From an uncultured Poribacteria bacterium (GTDB lineage Bacteria > Poribacteria > WGA-4E > WGA-3G): a stretch of 64,000 nt of DNA. The stretch lies in NCBI GenBank assembly GCA_951813545.1, contig OX638352.1:5551966-5615965 (forward strand), written 5' to 3'. The notes beneath the pieces are model-generated. The model was not told the DNA's origin. It made no database searches and saw only the letters and a program-made list of their open reading frames with translations. Shown here piece after piece: positions 1-8,914 of the stretch. Position 1 is the first letter of the stretch; the number at the start of each line of letters is the position of its first letter. The position numbers were made by a program, and so were the translations under genes.

Positions 1-1620
1 CTCCTCTGTTTTCGCAACAGTCGTTTCTTCCGATGGCTGCGCGGGTGCTGGGTCCGGTGCGGCGGTTGGTGTTTGCACAGCACCGTCATTTTCTGCTTGG
101 CGTTGCTCGCGCATTGCCCGGAAACGTGCGCGTTGTTCATCAGTCATATTCGCCATATCGCCACGGAATCCTCCACCTTGTCCCCTTCCTCCCCCACGTC
201 CAAAGCCTTGAGATGCTTGGGTAGCTTTGACATTTTTCAACTCGGAGGTTACTTCAAAGGTCGTCACATTCTGAAGGGATCTTCCCTGGGGCGCGATCTT
301 CAAGACTTCGCCCTGAAACGGCGTATCAGGATAGGCTTCGACCGTGATGGTCACGGGTTGTCCTATCTCTACCTTACCGATATCGGTTTCATCGACCTCT
401 GTTACGACATAAACAGTGTCAAGGTCTGCCATCGTGACAAGCGTCTGTCCTTCTTCTGAAGCGATTGAGGAGAGACGTGAAGTAATCACCTGTCCTTCTT
501 CGACGAGTTTTTCAAGAATCGTTCCAGAGATGGGTGCCTTGATGGTCGTATCGTTATACTCAATTTGACGGAGTTCCAGTTGCGTTTCGCTGCGTTTGAC
601 CGACGAGCGTGCGGTTTCCAGATCGCGCTCTTTACGCTCAATCTGTTTCTGATTCGCTCTTGCGAGTTTCAAAGACTCTTCAGCTTGCACAATCCGTTGC
701 TGCTGAAGTTCAATATCCATGTCTCGCGTGGCTTCTGCTTCTACTCTTTCCGTGGCAATTTCATGGTTGAATTCTGCCTTTCTAATATCGGCTTGCCCCA
801 ATTCAAGTTCAGCCTCAGTCGCAGGTTTCTCAACCAATTTCAGATTTTCAACAGCGGACTGATGCCTTGCCTTTGCTGATCTAAGTTGTGCCTGTGAAGA
901 CTCTAATGCCGCTTGTGAAATGAGTTCTTTCCCGTAAAGTTTCTTATTTCTCTCATGTTCTGATGTTACCAACTCTAAGTTTGCCTCTTCCTGCTCCAGG
1001 GAATTTTTCGCGCGCTGCCGATTTTCCTCCCGGACCTCATCAGAGGTTAGCAAGCTATATCGAATTCTGGCAATCTTGAGGCTGTTTTCAGCATCTAACA
1101 CACCGCGTTTGTTGGCTATCTTTTCAAGGCGAATTTGTTCCCTCAGCTGGACGAGTCGTTGCCTGGCTTCAGCGAGAGATTCTTCCGACTGACGAATCTG
1201 GATTGCCGACTGCTCTTTCTGAAGGTTAATGTCAATCTTTGCCTGTTCCAAGCGTGCCTCAGCAGATCTCAAATCGGCTTCAGCCTGCTCCAAACTAATC
1301 TGCACGTAGGTCGTTTCGATGACCGCAATGATTTCATCCTTCTCAACGTAATCCCCTGCGTCAACCTTGAGTTCCAGAATCTTTCCACTTGCTTTGGAAC
1401 TGACCTTAACAATATTCAACGGTTTGATAGTGCCGGTTGCGTCAATTGCTACCGAAATGTCGCCCCGTTCAACCATTGCGGTTTTTACTTCTGGTGTTTC
1501 AGCACTGTCTTTTCCACCTGTACCGGTAAATACGATGCGCCCTACAGCGACCGCAGCTACTACAAGCAGCACTACGCCGACAATCGCAATAATTTTCCAT
1601 TTTCCTAATTTTCCTATCAT
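1..1620 (-). CDS. HlyD/MacA-type membrane fusion protein (3' end beyond window)
   Basis: Periplasmic adaptor subunit of an efflux or export pump. The frame is open from an ATG at 1620 (RBS AGGAGGG about 8 nt upstream) to the left edge with no stop, so at least 540 residues are present and the C-terminus is missing. Order seen: short cytoplasmic start MIGKLGKWK, one hydrophobic anchor (IIAIVGVVLLVVAAVAVG), a first biotinyl-lipoyl half (DISVAIDATGTIKPLN...VKVDAGDYVEKDEIIAVIE), then a very long Glu/Ala/Arg-rich coiled coil of about 250 residues, the second lipoyl half and beta-barrel. It ends in a Gly/Arg-rich stretch (GFGRGGGRGQGGG) and a Pro/Ala/Glu-rich tail. The partner permease would be expected to the left, outside the window. 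The Gly-rich tail is unusual for MacA. Family is secure, transported substrate unknown. Confidence 0.88.
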   Translation of the reverse strand, partial: MIGKLGKWKIIAIVGVVLLVVAAVAVGRIVFTGTGGKDSAETPEVKTAMVERGDISVAIDATGTIKPLNIVKVSSKASGKILELKVDAGDYVEKDEIIAVIETTYVQISLEQAEADLRSAEARLEQAKIDINLQKEQSAIQIRQSEESLAEARQRLVQLREQIRLEKIANKRGVLDAENSLKIARIRYSLLTSDEVREENRQRAKNSLEQEEANLELVTSEHERNKKLYGKELISQAALESSQAQLRSAKARHQSAVENLKLVEKPATEAELELGQADIRKAEFNHEIATERVEAEATRDMDIELQQQRIVQAEESLKLARANQKQIERKERDLETARSSVKRSETQLELRQIEYNDTTIKAPISGTILEKLVEEGQVITSRLSSIASEEGQTLVTMADLDTVYVVTEVDETDIGKVEIGQPVTITVEAYPDTPFQGEVLKIAPQGRSLQNVTTFEVTSELKNVKATQASQGFGRGGGRGQGGGFRGDMANMTDEQRARFRAMREQRQAENDGAVQTPTAAPDPAPAQPSEETTVAKTEE

Positions 1621-1749
1621 GGAGATTCCCTCCTGATCTTATTAAATAGTATGCCCTTCCGTGCCACCCTCATTCGCTAAAAGTGTTCACTGTTGTTTAA
1701 GTTAGTCAGATCTGAAAGAGAAAAGTTCGTATTTCTGTTGCATTTGGTT

Positions 1750-2763
1750 CTACAATCGTGGCATATCAACGGCACTATCCCTGCGCTCGTGCATGTTCTT
1801 CTCCATTGCTTCAGGATAGCGATCCGGCAGATGCGAAACTTCGTTGAGTTTTCGGAGTGTGTCACCTTCAAGCCGCCACCCAGCCGCGCCGACGTTATCG
1901 CGCAAATGCTCCGCATGCCTTGCGCCTACAATCACTGAGGTCATCGCGCGCTGTTCAAGCACCCAACGGAGTGCAACTTGCGCAGGGCTATGTCCAAGTT
2001 CATCAGAAACATCAAGGAGTGTCTGCAATGTCTCATCGGCGTTGTCCGCAAAATAGTGTTCGGGATATGCCCATCCCTCTTCGGATCGAGTTCCACCTTG
2101 TGTCCGCTCGCCCGGCTTGTATTTACCGGAAAGGAATCCACCCGCTAATGGACTCCATACGACGATGCCTAACCCTTTAAGTTCGCAAAGTGGAACGAGT
2201 TCTTGCTCTATATCCCGCACAACGAGACTATATTGCGGTTGATAGCAGGCAAACTGTGCCCAATTGTTCGTATCGCTGAGCCATAACGCTTCAGATAACC
2301 GCCACGCTTGGTAGTTGCTACACGCCGTATAGCGGACTTTCCCTTGGCGGACGAGATCGTCCAGTGCTTGAAGCATCTCCTCTAATGGGGTTTGCGAATC
2401 AACGTGGTGAATATAGTAGATGTCTACGTAATCCATTTGTAGGCGTTTAAGGCTGTCATCAATCGCCTGCATAATATGGACGCGAGACATTCCAGAGTCG
2501 TTGGGGCCGGTGCCCATCGGGTTGAAAAACTTGGTGGCGATAACCGCATCGCGCCGCTTTCCTTTGAGTGCTCTCCCAAGCAGAACTTCAGATTCGCCAT
2601 CGGCATAAGAATTGGCGGTGTCGAAAAAATTGACACCGGCATCCAAAGCGAGATCCACCATGCGGTTCGCCTCTGCCTCGTCAGCACCGTGCCCAAAGGT
2701 CATCGTGCCTAAGCAAATTTCAGACACCTTGAGTCCACTTCTTCCGAGTCTCCTATATTCCAC
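1750..2763 (-). CDS. Aldo/keto reductase
   Basis: NAD(P)H-dependent aldo/keto reductase of 337 residues, a typical length for the Tas/YhdN-like (AKR11-14) groups. The N-terminus MEYRRLGRSGLKVSEICLGTMTFG and the FFDTANSYADGESE segment carry the catalytic Asp-Tyr region. VIATKF supplies the Lys and the YYIHHVDSQTPLEE segment the His position. The C-terminal VIVGARHAEHLRDNVGA is the cofactor-binding loop. The start codon is GTG at 2763, preceded by GGAGGAGAAAGC, which fixes this start. The gene lies 28 bp downstream of the ATPase at 2792-4525 on the same strand, so the two may be cotranscribed. The physiological substrate is unknown. A second AKR of the same family lies at 37976-38983. Confidence 0.93.
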   Translation of the reverse strand: MEYRRLGRSGLKVSEICLGTMTFGHGADEAEANRMVDLALDAGVNFFDTANSYADGESEVLLGRALKGKRRDAVIATKFFNPMGTGPNDSGMSRVHIMQAIDDSLKRLQMDYVDIYYIHHVDSQTPLEEMLQALDDLVRQGKVRYTACSNYQAWRLSEALWLSDTNNWAQFACYQPQYSLVVRDIEQELVPLCELKGLGIVVWSPLAGGFLSGKYKPGERTQGGTRSEEGWAYPEHYFADNADETLQTLLDVSDELGHSPAQVALRWVLEQRAMTSVIVGARHAEHLRDNVGAAGWRLEGDTLRKLNEVSHLPDRYPEAMEKNMHERRDSAVDMPRL

Positions 2764-2791
2764 GCTTTCTCCTCCGTTTTATTTCCATAGA

Positions 2792-4525
2792 CTACAAGTG
2801 GCACAACGGCACAGCCTTATTAGCGACTTCTAAAATACTATCCAACACCTTGGTAACTTCCGGATCAATATGTTCTGATGTCACGTACCGGACTAAAGTG
2901 TGATAATTTGTTTTTTGCATGAGATTCGGGATCTCCAATTCATCAAAGAAAGTTTCAAAAAGTCTGTCTAGGAAATCATCTGTCACTTTGATATCTGGCG
3001 ACCAAGGTGATTCTTGCCCCAGTGTTGCTCGTGCACTTTCAATTTCCGTAATCTTTTTCTCCAGTGTAGACACCCAGAATTCTGAGAACAATGGACCATC
3101 AGTTCGTTCCTCTGCCTCGGCATGTAACCATTCAATTAGCACCTGTTTGTTGGATATAATGTAATTCTCAATCTCTCGCTTTTGCCACGCGTACTCTATT
3201 AATTCAGGACGCGTCTGAAGTTCGTCCGAGATTCGATCAAAGAGACAGAACCCTACAAAATCAGGCTTTGCCTCGCGCAAACCATAAAAATGGTCACGGG
3301 CTTTCCCTGGTTGGTTACCAACATAGTGAACATAAGGACGTTCCAATACATTTATCACCTCGTGCGAGAGTTTTTCAGCAAATGCACGCAAGATTGCGAG
3401 ATCCGTTGAACCTTCAAGATAGAGAATCCATCCCTGCTGTTCAGCCTGATAATATTCTTCAAAACCAATCGTCCGAAGCGATTTGAGAAGTTGACTACCG
3501 CGCCCATCAATTCGGTGAGGCGTGCCGAGAAAAGCGATAACAACATCACGGTCTGCTGCTTCGTTCAGAATAACCTCAGAATGACTAGCGGCAACGATTT
3601 GACTGCCGTGCTCTCTCGCTAATTCTGTAAGGACCTGATAAATCTGGCGTTGCCGAAGGATCTCAAGATGGGCATCTGGTTCATCAAGCAAAAGGACAGA
3701 TCCAGGGTGCGCAGCGATGTAGGCAAGTAGCAGTAGCGTTTGTTGCAAGCCTCGCCCCGATGAAGAGAGGTCTAGAGAGATACCGGACCCATCGCGATAG
3801 TTCATTGCGATCTCCCCGCGCTCTTGAATATAATTGGGTTCATCAAGGCGGACACCGAATAACGAATGAATTTTCTCACAAAGTTTCTGCCACTCTTCGG
3901 CATCTTTTGAAACCTGATAGCAGAGATTACGCAGGACCTCTGCTGTTCGACCCTCTCCGATCCGGACATTAATTGCACCTTCATCAAGTCGTGTTTCATT
4001 GGAAGCGAGTCCAGACATCGGCGGAAGGAAGGCAACAGAAAGTTTTTCCGCTTCATCAGGAACAGGCATCCGCTCAATATCTTTCTCATCTGTTTGCGGT
4101 ATTCTCAAAGGGCGACAGTAAAAAGATTCCTGATTAGCATAATCGAACTCGAAACCACACCGCCAGTCTTTGCCATCAGTAACACCCTCCACAATAATAT
4201 CTATACGGACATTCTGGGTTCGTTGTTTACCCTCAATCCTTTCCACATCACGAACTTGCAAATCTCGCCAAAGTAATCGTGAGCTTGGTACGGGAACGGA
4301 GATGAGATCGCGCCGATTTATAGCAACACCTGGACGCTTTTCTGGATTTGCTTTCCCCTTGCGGTTCTCGTTCCATCGTCTGAGTGCTATCTCCCACAAA
4401 GCGAGTGCTTGTAACGCTGTTGTCTTGCCTGAATTATTTGGACCAATGAAGACAACTGGATTCCCCAATTCAATCTCAACTTCGCCAAAGTTTTTGAAAT
4501 TACGGCAAATCAGCTTCGTTAACAT
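2792..4525 (-). CDS. OLD-family-like ATPase with C-terminal TOPRIM-like domain
   Basis: 577-residue SMC/ABC-type ATPase. Walker A is GPNNSGKT (residues 28-35). The signature-like SSSGRGLQQ lies at 254-262, Walker B VLLLDEPD at 277-284 and the H-loop ASHSE at 314-318. The region after about residue 365 starts with YLEGSTD (E371, D375), continues to CLFD (D430) and includes KREIENYI (449-456). This matches the TOPRIM order seen in OLD-type overcoming-lysogenization nucleases, with E/D residues that could bind metal. OLD proteins are DNA nucleases, and several act in phage defence. No UvrD-like or reverse-transcriptase partner is adjacent, so it would be a stand-alone class-1-like OLD. ATG at 4525 with RBS GGAG. 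Family assignment is good; nuclease activity and defence role are inference. Confidence 0.8.
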   Translation of the reverse strand: MLTKLICRNFKNFGEVEIELGNPVVFIGPNNSGKTTALQALALWEIALRRWNENRKGKANPEKRPGVAINRRDLISVPVPSSRLLWRDLQVRDVERIEGKQRTQNVRIDIIVEGVTDGKDWRCGFEFDYANQESFYCRPLRIPQTDEKDIERMPVPDEAEKLSVAFLPPMSGLASNETRLDEGAINVRIGEGRTAEVLRNLCYQVSKDAEEWQKLCEKIHSLFGVRLDEPNYIQERGEIAMNYRDGSGISLDLSSSGRGLQQTLLLLAYIAAHPGSVLLLDEPDAHLEILRQRQIYQVLTELAREHGSQIVAASHSEVILNEAADRDVVIAFLGTPHRIDGRGSQLLKSLRTIGFEEYYQAEQQGWILYLEGSTDLAILRAFAEKLSHEVINVLERPYVHYVGNQPGKARDHFYGLREAKPDFVGFCLFDRISDELQTRPELIEYAWQKREIENYIISNKQVLIEWLHAEAEERTDGPLFSEFWVSTLEKKITEIESARATLGQESPWSPDIKVTDDFLDRLFETFFDELEIPNLMQKTNYHTLVRYVTSEHIDPEVTKVLDSILEVANKAVPLCHL

Positions 4526-4578
4526 TTTTTCTCCAAAGGAATGCTATGGTAAACCTACAATTACTTTATATTGTAGGA

Positions 4579-4599
4579 GGCGAGGTTCCAAACCTCGCC
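4579..4599. repeat. Dispersed GGCGAGG palindrome (MITE core remnant)
   Basis: A 21-bp near-perfect palindrome, GGCGAGGTT-CCA-AACCTCGCC, followed by the AGCGGCAGTGG motif found beside the same palindrome elsewhere in the window (27.5, 28.0 and 42.2 kb). It sits upstream of the ATPase gene between two minus-strand genes. The terminal TTATAGTAAAACC inverted repeat is not intact here, although TGGTAAACCTACAATTACTT at its left resembles it, so this is a degraded copy. Confidence 0.6.
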
Positions 4600-4650
4600 A
4601 GCGGCAGTGGAGCCCTTGTTCAAAGTATTCGCTATCTGTTTCAATCGCCC

Positions 4651-5697
4651 TTACAGAACAGGAACGGTTTCACCTTCTGAGCGGAGTCCCGCTTCATAAA
4701 CCTTCATTACCTCCAATGCGAACTCAAGCGATCCCTGTTTTGCCGGTTTGCCTTCCAGAATGCAGTCACAGAAATATCGCATCTCTTGATAGAACCCTTG
4801 GACGAAAAGTCCCTTGTTTTCAAGGGTGCCGAGACTGTATTGTGGCTCCCAAACGATAGCACCACTGTCAAAACCTTCTGGGACAAAACTGGTGCTGCCA
4901 CTATAATTGAAGGGCATGCCACGTTGTAGCAGCACCCGGTTGCTATTCCGAATTTCGGCGTGACAACCATCCCCGAAGAATTGGTAGAGTTCGGAAGGTT
5001 GTCCGTGCCTCGCGCCATCCGCCAAATGAAAGTTTCCGAGGGCACCGCTTTTATATTCCAAGATACACACGCCCCCGCCGCGTTGCCCTTGGCGGACGGT
5101 CACAGCTGAAACCTCTCCGCCGACTGCCACAAATAGCGACAACGGATGACACCCATTTTGGAGCCAATTTGTATGCTCTTTCTCACGCAGCACACGTTTC
5201 CCCTCGCTCGGAATCGTCATCGGATAGATGCCTAAAATGCTTCGTAAGGGACCGTATTCGTCAGTTGCGAAGATTTCGATAATCTTCTGTGTCGCGGGCA
5301 TGAACGCTTTTTTGAATCCGACAACGACGACGCGATCCTTTCGGTGCCGAATCATCTCCCTAACCTCATCAGCGAACATCCCGGGTGGTTTTTCCATCCA
5401 TACATGCATCCCTGCGTCCAGTGCTTCGCAGGCCAATTCGGGATGAAGACGCGGTGGGGCACAGAGAAAGATAGCATCTAATTCTTCGTTGCGAAACATC
5501 TCCGCCATACTCGGATAGCACGCCTTAACAGCGTATTGCTCGGCAGTGATACGGGCACGGTCAATATCGAGATCGCACAACGCTTTAAGCCGAATCGGGA
5601 GAAACGTTAGCGTCGGCAAGACATTGCGATAGCTGTGTGAACCGACACCGACGACTGCGACATTCAGTCTTTTCTCAAATTCTCTCTGATAACTCAT
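4651..5697 (-). CDS. Gfo/Idh/MocA family oxidoreductase
   Basis: 348-residue NAD(P)-dependent sugar or cyclitol dehydrogenase-like protein. The N-terminal Rossmann fold has [16 protein letters not shown] instead of the usual GxGxxG, and then [12 protein letters not shown]. The motif MEKPPGM is the EKP signature that positions nicotinamide. The C-terminal half (about residues 130-345) is the alpha/beta substrate domain with [13 protein letters not shown], in which the His replaces the common DxxxH. ATG at 5697 has only a weak RBS. It is the first of four proteins of this superfamily in the window (others at 9197, 14723 and this one; the fourth oxidoreductase type is SDR at 37089). Substrate cannot be inferred. 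Confidence 0.9.
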   Translation of the reverse strand: MSYQREFEKRLNVAVVGVGSHSYRNVLPTLTFLPIRLKALCDLDIDRARITAEQYAVKACYPSMAEMFRNEELDAIFLCAPPRLHPELACEALDAGMHVWMEKPPGMFADEVREMIRHRKDRVVVVGFKKAFMPATQKIIEIFATDEYGPLRSILGIYPMTIPSEGKRVLREKEHTNWLQNGCHPLSLFVAVGGEVSAVTVRQGQRGGGVCILEYKSGALGNFHLADGARHGQPSELYQFFGDGCHAEIRNSNRVLLQRGMPFNYSGSTSFVPEGFDSGAIVWEPQYSLGTLENKGLFVQGFYQEMRYFCDCILEGKPAKQGSLEFALEVMKVYEAGLRSEGETVPVL

Positions 5698-5713
5698 ATT
5701 TTTAATTTACCTT

Positions 5714-6263
5714 GCGGTTCGGTCAGGTAAACTCGGGATTTGATGTTCTTTTCCGTAAACCCGCCTGCGCCGCTGTTGCAGGCTACATGTCTGGTAGAAG
5801 GTTGTAGAGTGTTCTAAAATCTGTAAAGTCGCAAGCGCGTCTCTTTAAACTCGCAAACTTTAGCACACTTCGCAACTTTGAAACTTTCGTCTCGGTGCGG
5901 TTCGGTCAGGTAAACTCGGGATTTGATGTCCCGTTCCGTAAACCCGCCTGCGCCGCTGTTGCAGGCTACATGTCTGGTAGAAAGTTGTAGAGTGTTCTAA
6001 AATCTGTAAAGTCGCAAGCGCGTCTCTTTAAACTCGCAAACTTTAGCACACTTCGCAACTTTGAAACTTTCGTCTCGGTGCGGTTCGGTCAGGTAAACTC
6101 GGGATTTGATGTCCCGTTCCGCAAACCCGCCTGCGCCGTTGTTGCAGGCTACATGTCTGGTAGAAAGTTGTAGAGTGTTCTAAAATCTGTAAAGTCGCAA
6201 GCGCGTCTCTTTCAAACTCGCAAACTTTAGGACACTTCGCAACTTTGAAACTTTCGTCTCGGT
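5714..6263. repeat. Three tandem 183-bp repeat units
   Basis: Three almost identical units start at 5714, 5897 and 6080, exactly 183 bp apart; the third has one inserted base. Each begins GCGGTTCGGTCAGGTAAACT, contains the hairpin CCTGCGCCGCTGTTGCAGG in the middle (the loop reads CCGTTG in the third unit), and ends with TTTCGTCTCGGT. Differences are only a few substitutions. No open reading frame of length runs through the array. It occupies the whole gap between the S10 peptidase stop and the Gfo/Idh start. Confidence 0.95.
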
Positions 6264-6282
6264 TTCGGTTAAGGCATAGGGG

Positions 6283-7761
6283 TTACGGAAGCACGTCGTC
6301 AAGGAACGCATCCAAATCGTCTTTCATCTTGCGCAATTCCGCTTGGTCGATGTACATCATGTGTCCAGCCTGATAGTAAGCCATCGTCATGTTACCCTGT
6401 AAGGATTCATCAAGCCCCAAATGGCTGAAGGTATACTCCGATGCGAGAAAAGGTGTTGCCAAGTCGTAATAGCCGTTCGCCACAAAGACCTTCAAAGCAG
6501 GATTGATCGTCATCGCCTTGCGAAGCGTATCGGCGACGTTGACGTATTCGTTCTGATGGTCGCTATAGTCCCATGGATGAACACGGCGACTCAATATCTC
6601 ATAAGGCAAGTCAGACTCAAATTCAAGTTCGCCGCGGACGTAATTGTTGAGAGCGGCAGTATATGCCCCTTGGACGACTGCCGAGCTTGGGTCGTATTCA
6701 TAAGTTTCGCCCGCTGAATCCCGGTCAATCCCCTTGTATCGGCTATCAAAGCGTCCAACTGTGCATCCTTCATCTCGGAGCAGCTCCTTACAGAATCGCG
6801 CAATATTAATCCGTAAGTCTGTCCGTTCAAGGTATTCCGGTGTAAGTCCGGTATACTTTGCGAGTTGTTGAACGATGTCTGCACGTTGATCGGCGGTTAT
6901 AGCACTCCCCTGCATTAAGGCGAGGGTGTAATCGCCCATAGCGAAGGCTCTTACCTCGTCCATGAACGCTTCAAATTCGGTGTCAATTCCGTCTAACCTG
7001 TCGTGATAACGTGCAGTCGCTGCGTAGGTCGGTAGATAGAGGATATAGGGGAGATCATTGCCCGGCGCGAACCGAATCGTCTGAAAGTTAAGCACGACCG
7101 AAACCAGCATGATGGCGTTGAGGTAGGTCCCGTGCCGTTCCTGAAGATACCCGGCGAGTCCGCTCGCCCGCGTCGTTCCATAACTTTCACCGATGAGGAG
7201 TTTGGGCGACCCCCAACGTTTATAGCGTCCCAAATAGAGCAGGATAAAATCACCAACCGATTCAATATCCCTTTTGAACCCGTGGAATTGCTTCGCCTCT
7301 TCACCGGGGACCGCTCTGCTGAACCCAGTACTGACAGGATCAATGAAAACGAGATCGGTTTTGTCCAAAATAGAACATTCGTTATCGGTTAGCTCATAAG
7401 GGGGTTGGGGCAATTCGCCATCTTCATCGGATTTGACACACCGCGGTCCGAGGACTCCGAGATGCAACCACACGGATGAAGAACCGGGACCTCCGTTAAA
7501 GGAAAAAGTTATCGGACGCTTGGAAACATCCTCTACATCGTCTCGCGTATAGGCAACAAAGAAAACGGAGGCTTTTGGCTTTTCTCCCTCCTTGTCAACT
7601 TCCTCTTTCAGCACAAGCGTCCCTGTTGTCGCGGTGTAGCGAATCTCTTCGCCATCAATTGTGACGCTGTGATGTGTAACCGAGAGTTTATCTTCAGGCG
7701 TATCCGAATTTTTCTCTTCATCTTTCGTCTCTTCAGACTCTTTTTTTTCTTCTTGACTCAT
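6283..7761 (-). CDS. Serine carboxypeptidase-like protein (peptidase family S10)
   Basis: 492-residue alpha/beta-hydrolase of family S10, which removes C-terminal residues at acid pH in characterised members. FSFNGGPGSSSVWLHLG (87-103) is the oxyanion/substrate motif. LLIGESYGTTRA (188-199) holds nucleophile Ser193. VANGYYDLATPF carries the catalytic Asp and YYQAGHMMYID the catalytic His. The first 30 residues are highly charged (MSQEEKKESEETKDEEK) and there is no signal peptide, unlike most S10 enzymes, so it may be cytoplasmic. ATG at 7761 directly abuts the left end of the isrB element (7765-9022), and the nearest upstream bases contain no RBS. Expression may therefore be altered by the insertion. 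Confidence 0.9.
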   Translation of the reverse strand: MSQEEKKESEETKDEEKNSDTPEDKLSVTHHSVTIDGEEIRYTATTGTLVLKEEVDKEGEKPKASVFFVAYTRDDVEDVSKRPITFSFNGGPGSSSVWLHLGVLGPRCVKSDEDGELPQPPYELTDNECSILDKTDLVFIDPVSTGFSRAVPGEEAKQFHGFKRDIESVGDFILLYLGRYKRWGSPKLLIGESYGTTRASGLAGYLQERHGTYLNAIMLVSVVLNFQTIRFAPGNDLPYILYLPTYAATARYHDRLDGIDTEFEAFMDEVRAFAMGDYTLALMQGSAITADQRADIVQQLAKYTGLTPEYLERTDLRINIARFCKELLRDEGCTVGRFDSRYKGIDRDSAGETYEYDPSSAVVQGAYTAALNNYVRGELEFESDLPYEILSRRVHPWDYSDHQNEYVNVADTLRKAMTINPALKVFVANGYYDLATPFLASEYTFSHLGLDESLQGNMTMAYYQAGHMMYIDQAELRKMKDDLDAFLDDVLP

Positions 7762-7789
7762 CTAATCTTCGGGCAGGAAACCCAATCCT

Positions 7790-8914
7790 TTAGGTTTGGG
7801 AGGAATGCCCGCTCCTATAATCGAAATTAAGGCGTGTCAGCACCCTAAAATCACACGCCTTCGCGTTTTGGCACAAGCGTTTACCTCCCAGAGAATATAA
7901 CGCTATGCCGCGTTTACTAAACCCACTGATACGCGTTAGACCATACTTGAGGTGTCTCACCAAAGTGTTCTTGACCCATCCATCGCAAGTCGTGCCACCA
8001 TATCGGGGTCTCTTACCACCGTGCTGCGGATTCTGTCTGTGAAGCTCTCTTCTACGGATAGATATAGGGGAGATACAGAAAATAACCGTGTTATCTACAA
8101 TACCAGCACTCCCTATCGTCCGATATGCCAAGCACCAACTGTCTACACAATGCGCCTCAAAAGTATCCGATAGTTTCTTTGAAGACTTTTTCAGTCCTAA
8201 TCTATCGCGTGTCTCTTGAGTTTGCCAACCTTGTAAAGTCCGCAACTTCCAACGCTTTCGGATTTCAGTATAGAACCATTGCTTGCCGACTTCAAGTGGA
8301 CTGAAAGAGGTGTTCCATTTCTTGGCGCGCGCTATGGTTCGCGCCTTGATGTCCTCAACACAGATATGCGTTATCGGAAACATCTTTGAGAACCACCTCA
8401 AGACCCGAAGTTTCCAGTCCCATCTCGCACGCGTGCCAGCAGGAATACGCACTTTGTTCGCAAGACGATTCGCCCGGTGCTTGCGATTCGGACATTTCCG
8501 TGAACGTCTGCTCCTACGCAACTCACGACGCTTTGCAACTTTCTTGCTGACTTTGTTGTGAGCATCCGCTTGCACATTCAAGTAGGTATGAGATTTACTT
8601 TTGACGGTAAAGCCTTCTTTTTTACTACCGGGGTCTACACCGACAGCAATCTCTTGTTTATAGTCACCTGAAGGGTCAATATTTAATCTCACACAAAAAA
8701 CACCATTACACCAAAACGGGGTTGCCGTGCCGGCTTTGATCCACTTCCCGGCTCTCGCGGGTGTCGTGGGCATTAAGGGGTTTTGGGCTTTATCAACAAC
8801 AGGAACAAACACGGTTTGTAAACTCCCTTTCGGGTTGTGTATTGCCCCTTCCAGATCACATATCCAAGAGGAATCAGACGAGGGGAGTATCCGATACATT
8901 GTGTTAGCTACCAT
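7790..8914 (-). CDS. isrB: IsrB: HNH-less IscB-family RNA-guided nuclease
   Basis: 374-residue OMEGA-family protein. Residues 35-78 form the PLMP domain (VFVPVVDKAQNPLMPTTPAR). RuvC-I is VGVDPGSKKEG with D94, and the Arg-rich bridge helix contains RRSRR (133-137) and RKHRANR. RuvC-II is ICVEDIKA with E187, and RuvC-III is FEAHCVDSW with H255 and D258. IscB would carry an HNH domain between RuvC-II and RuvC-III. Only about 65 residues lie there (WNTSFSPLEVGKQWFYTEIR...), with no Cys-zinc or HNH residues, so this is IsrB rather than IscB. The C-terminal RRRELHRQNPQHGG and GGKRLCQNAKA segments are typical of the family. Characterised IsrB nicks the non-target strand guided by an omega-RNA encoded upstream. 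All RuvC acidic residues are present. The stop codon lies inside the element-end hairpin. A later start at residue 6 is possible. Confidence 0.85.
   Translation of the reverse strand: MVANTMYRILPSSDSSWICDLEGAIHNPKGSLQTVFVPVVDKAQNPLMPTTPARAGKWIKAGTATPFWCNGVFCVRLNIDPSGDYKQEIAVGVDPGSKKEGFTVKSKSHTYLNVQADAHNKVSKKVAKRRELRRSRRSRKCPNRKHRANRLANKVRIPAGTRARWDWKLRVLRWFSKMFPITHICVEDIKARTIARAKKWNTSFSPLEVGKQWFYTEIRKRWKLRTLQGWQTQETRDRLGLKKSSKKLSDTFEAHCVDSWCLAYRTIGSAGIVDNTVIFCISPISIRRRELHRQNPQHGGKRPRYGGTTCDGWVKNTLVRHLKYGLTRISGFSKRGIALYSLGGKRLCQNAKACDFRVLTRLNFDYRSGHSSQT

Noticed and set aside
5714-6263. CRISPR-like array
   Set aside because: Units are 183 bp and repeat in full with no variable spacers, and no cas genes are near.
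7790-8914. Calling this protein IscB or an ordinary TnpB
   Set aside because: The PLMP domain and RRxRR bridge exclude TnpB. The short span between E187 and H255 without HNH or zinc residues excludes IscB.
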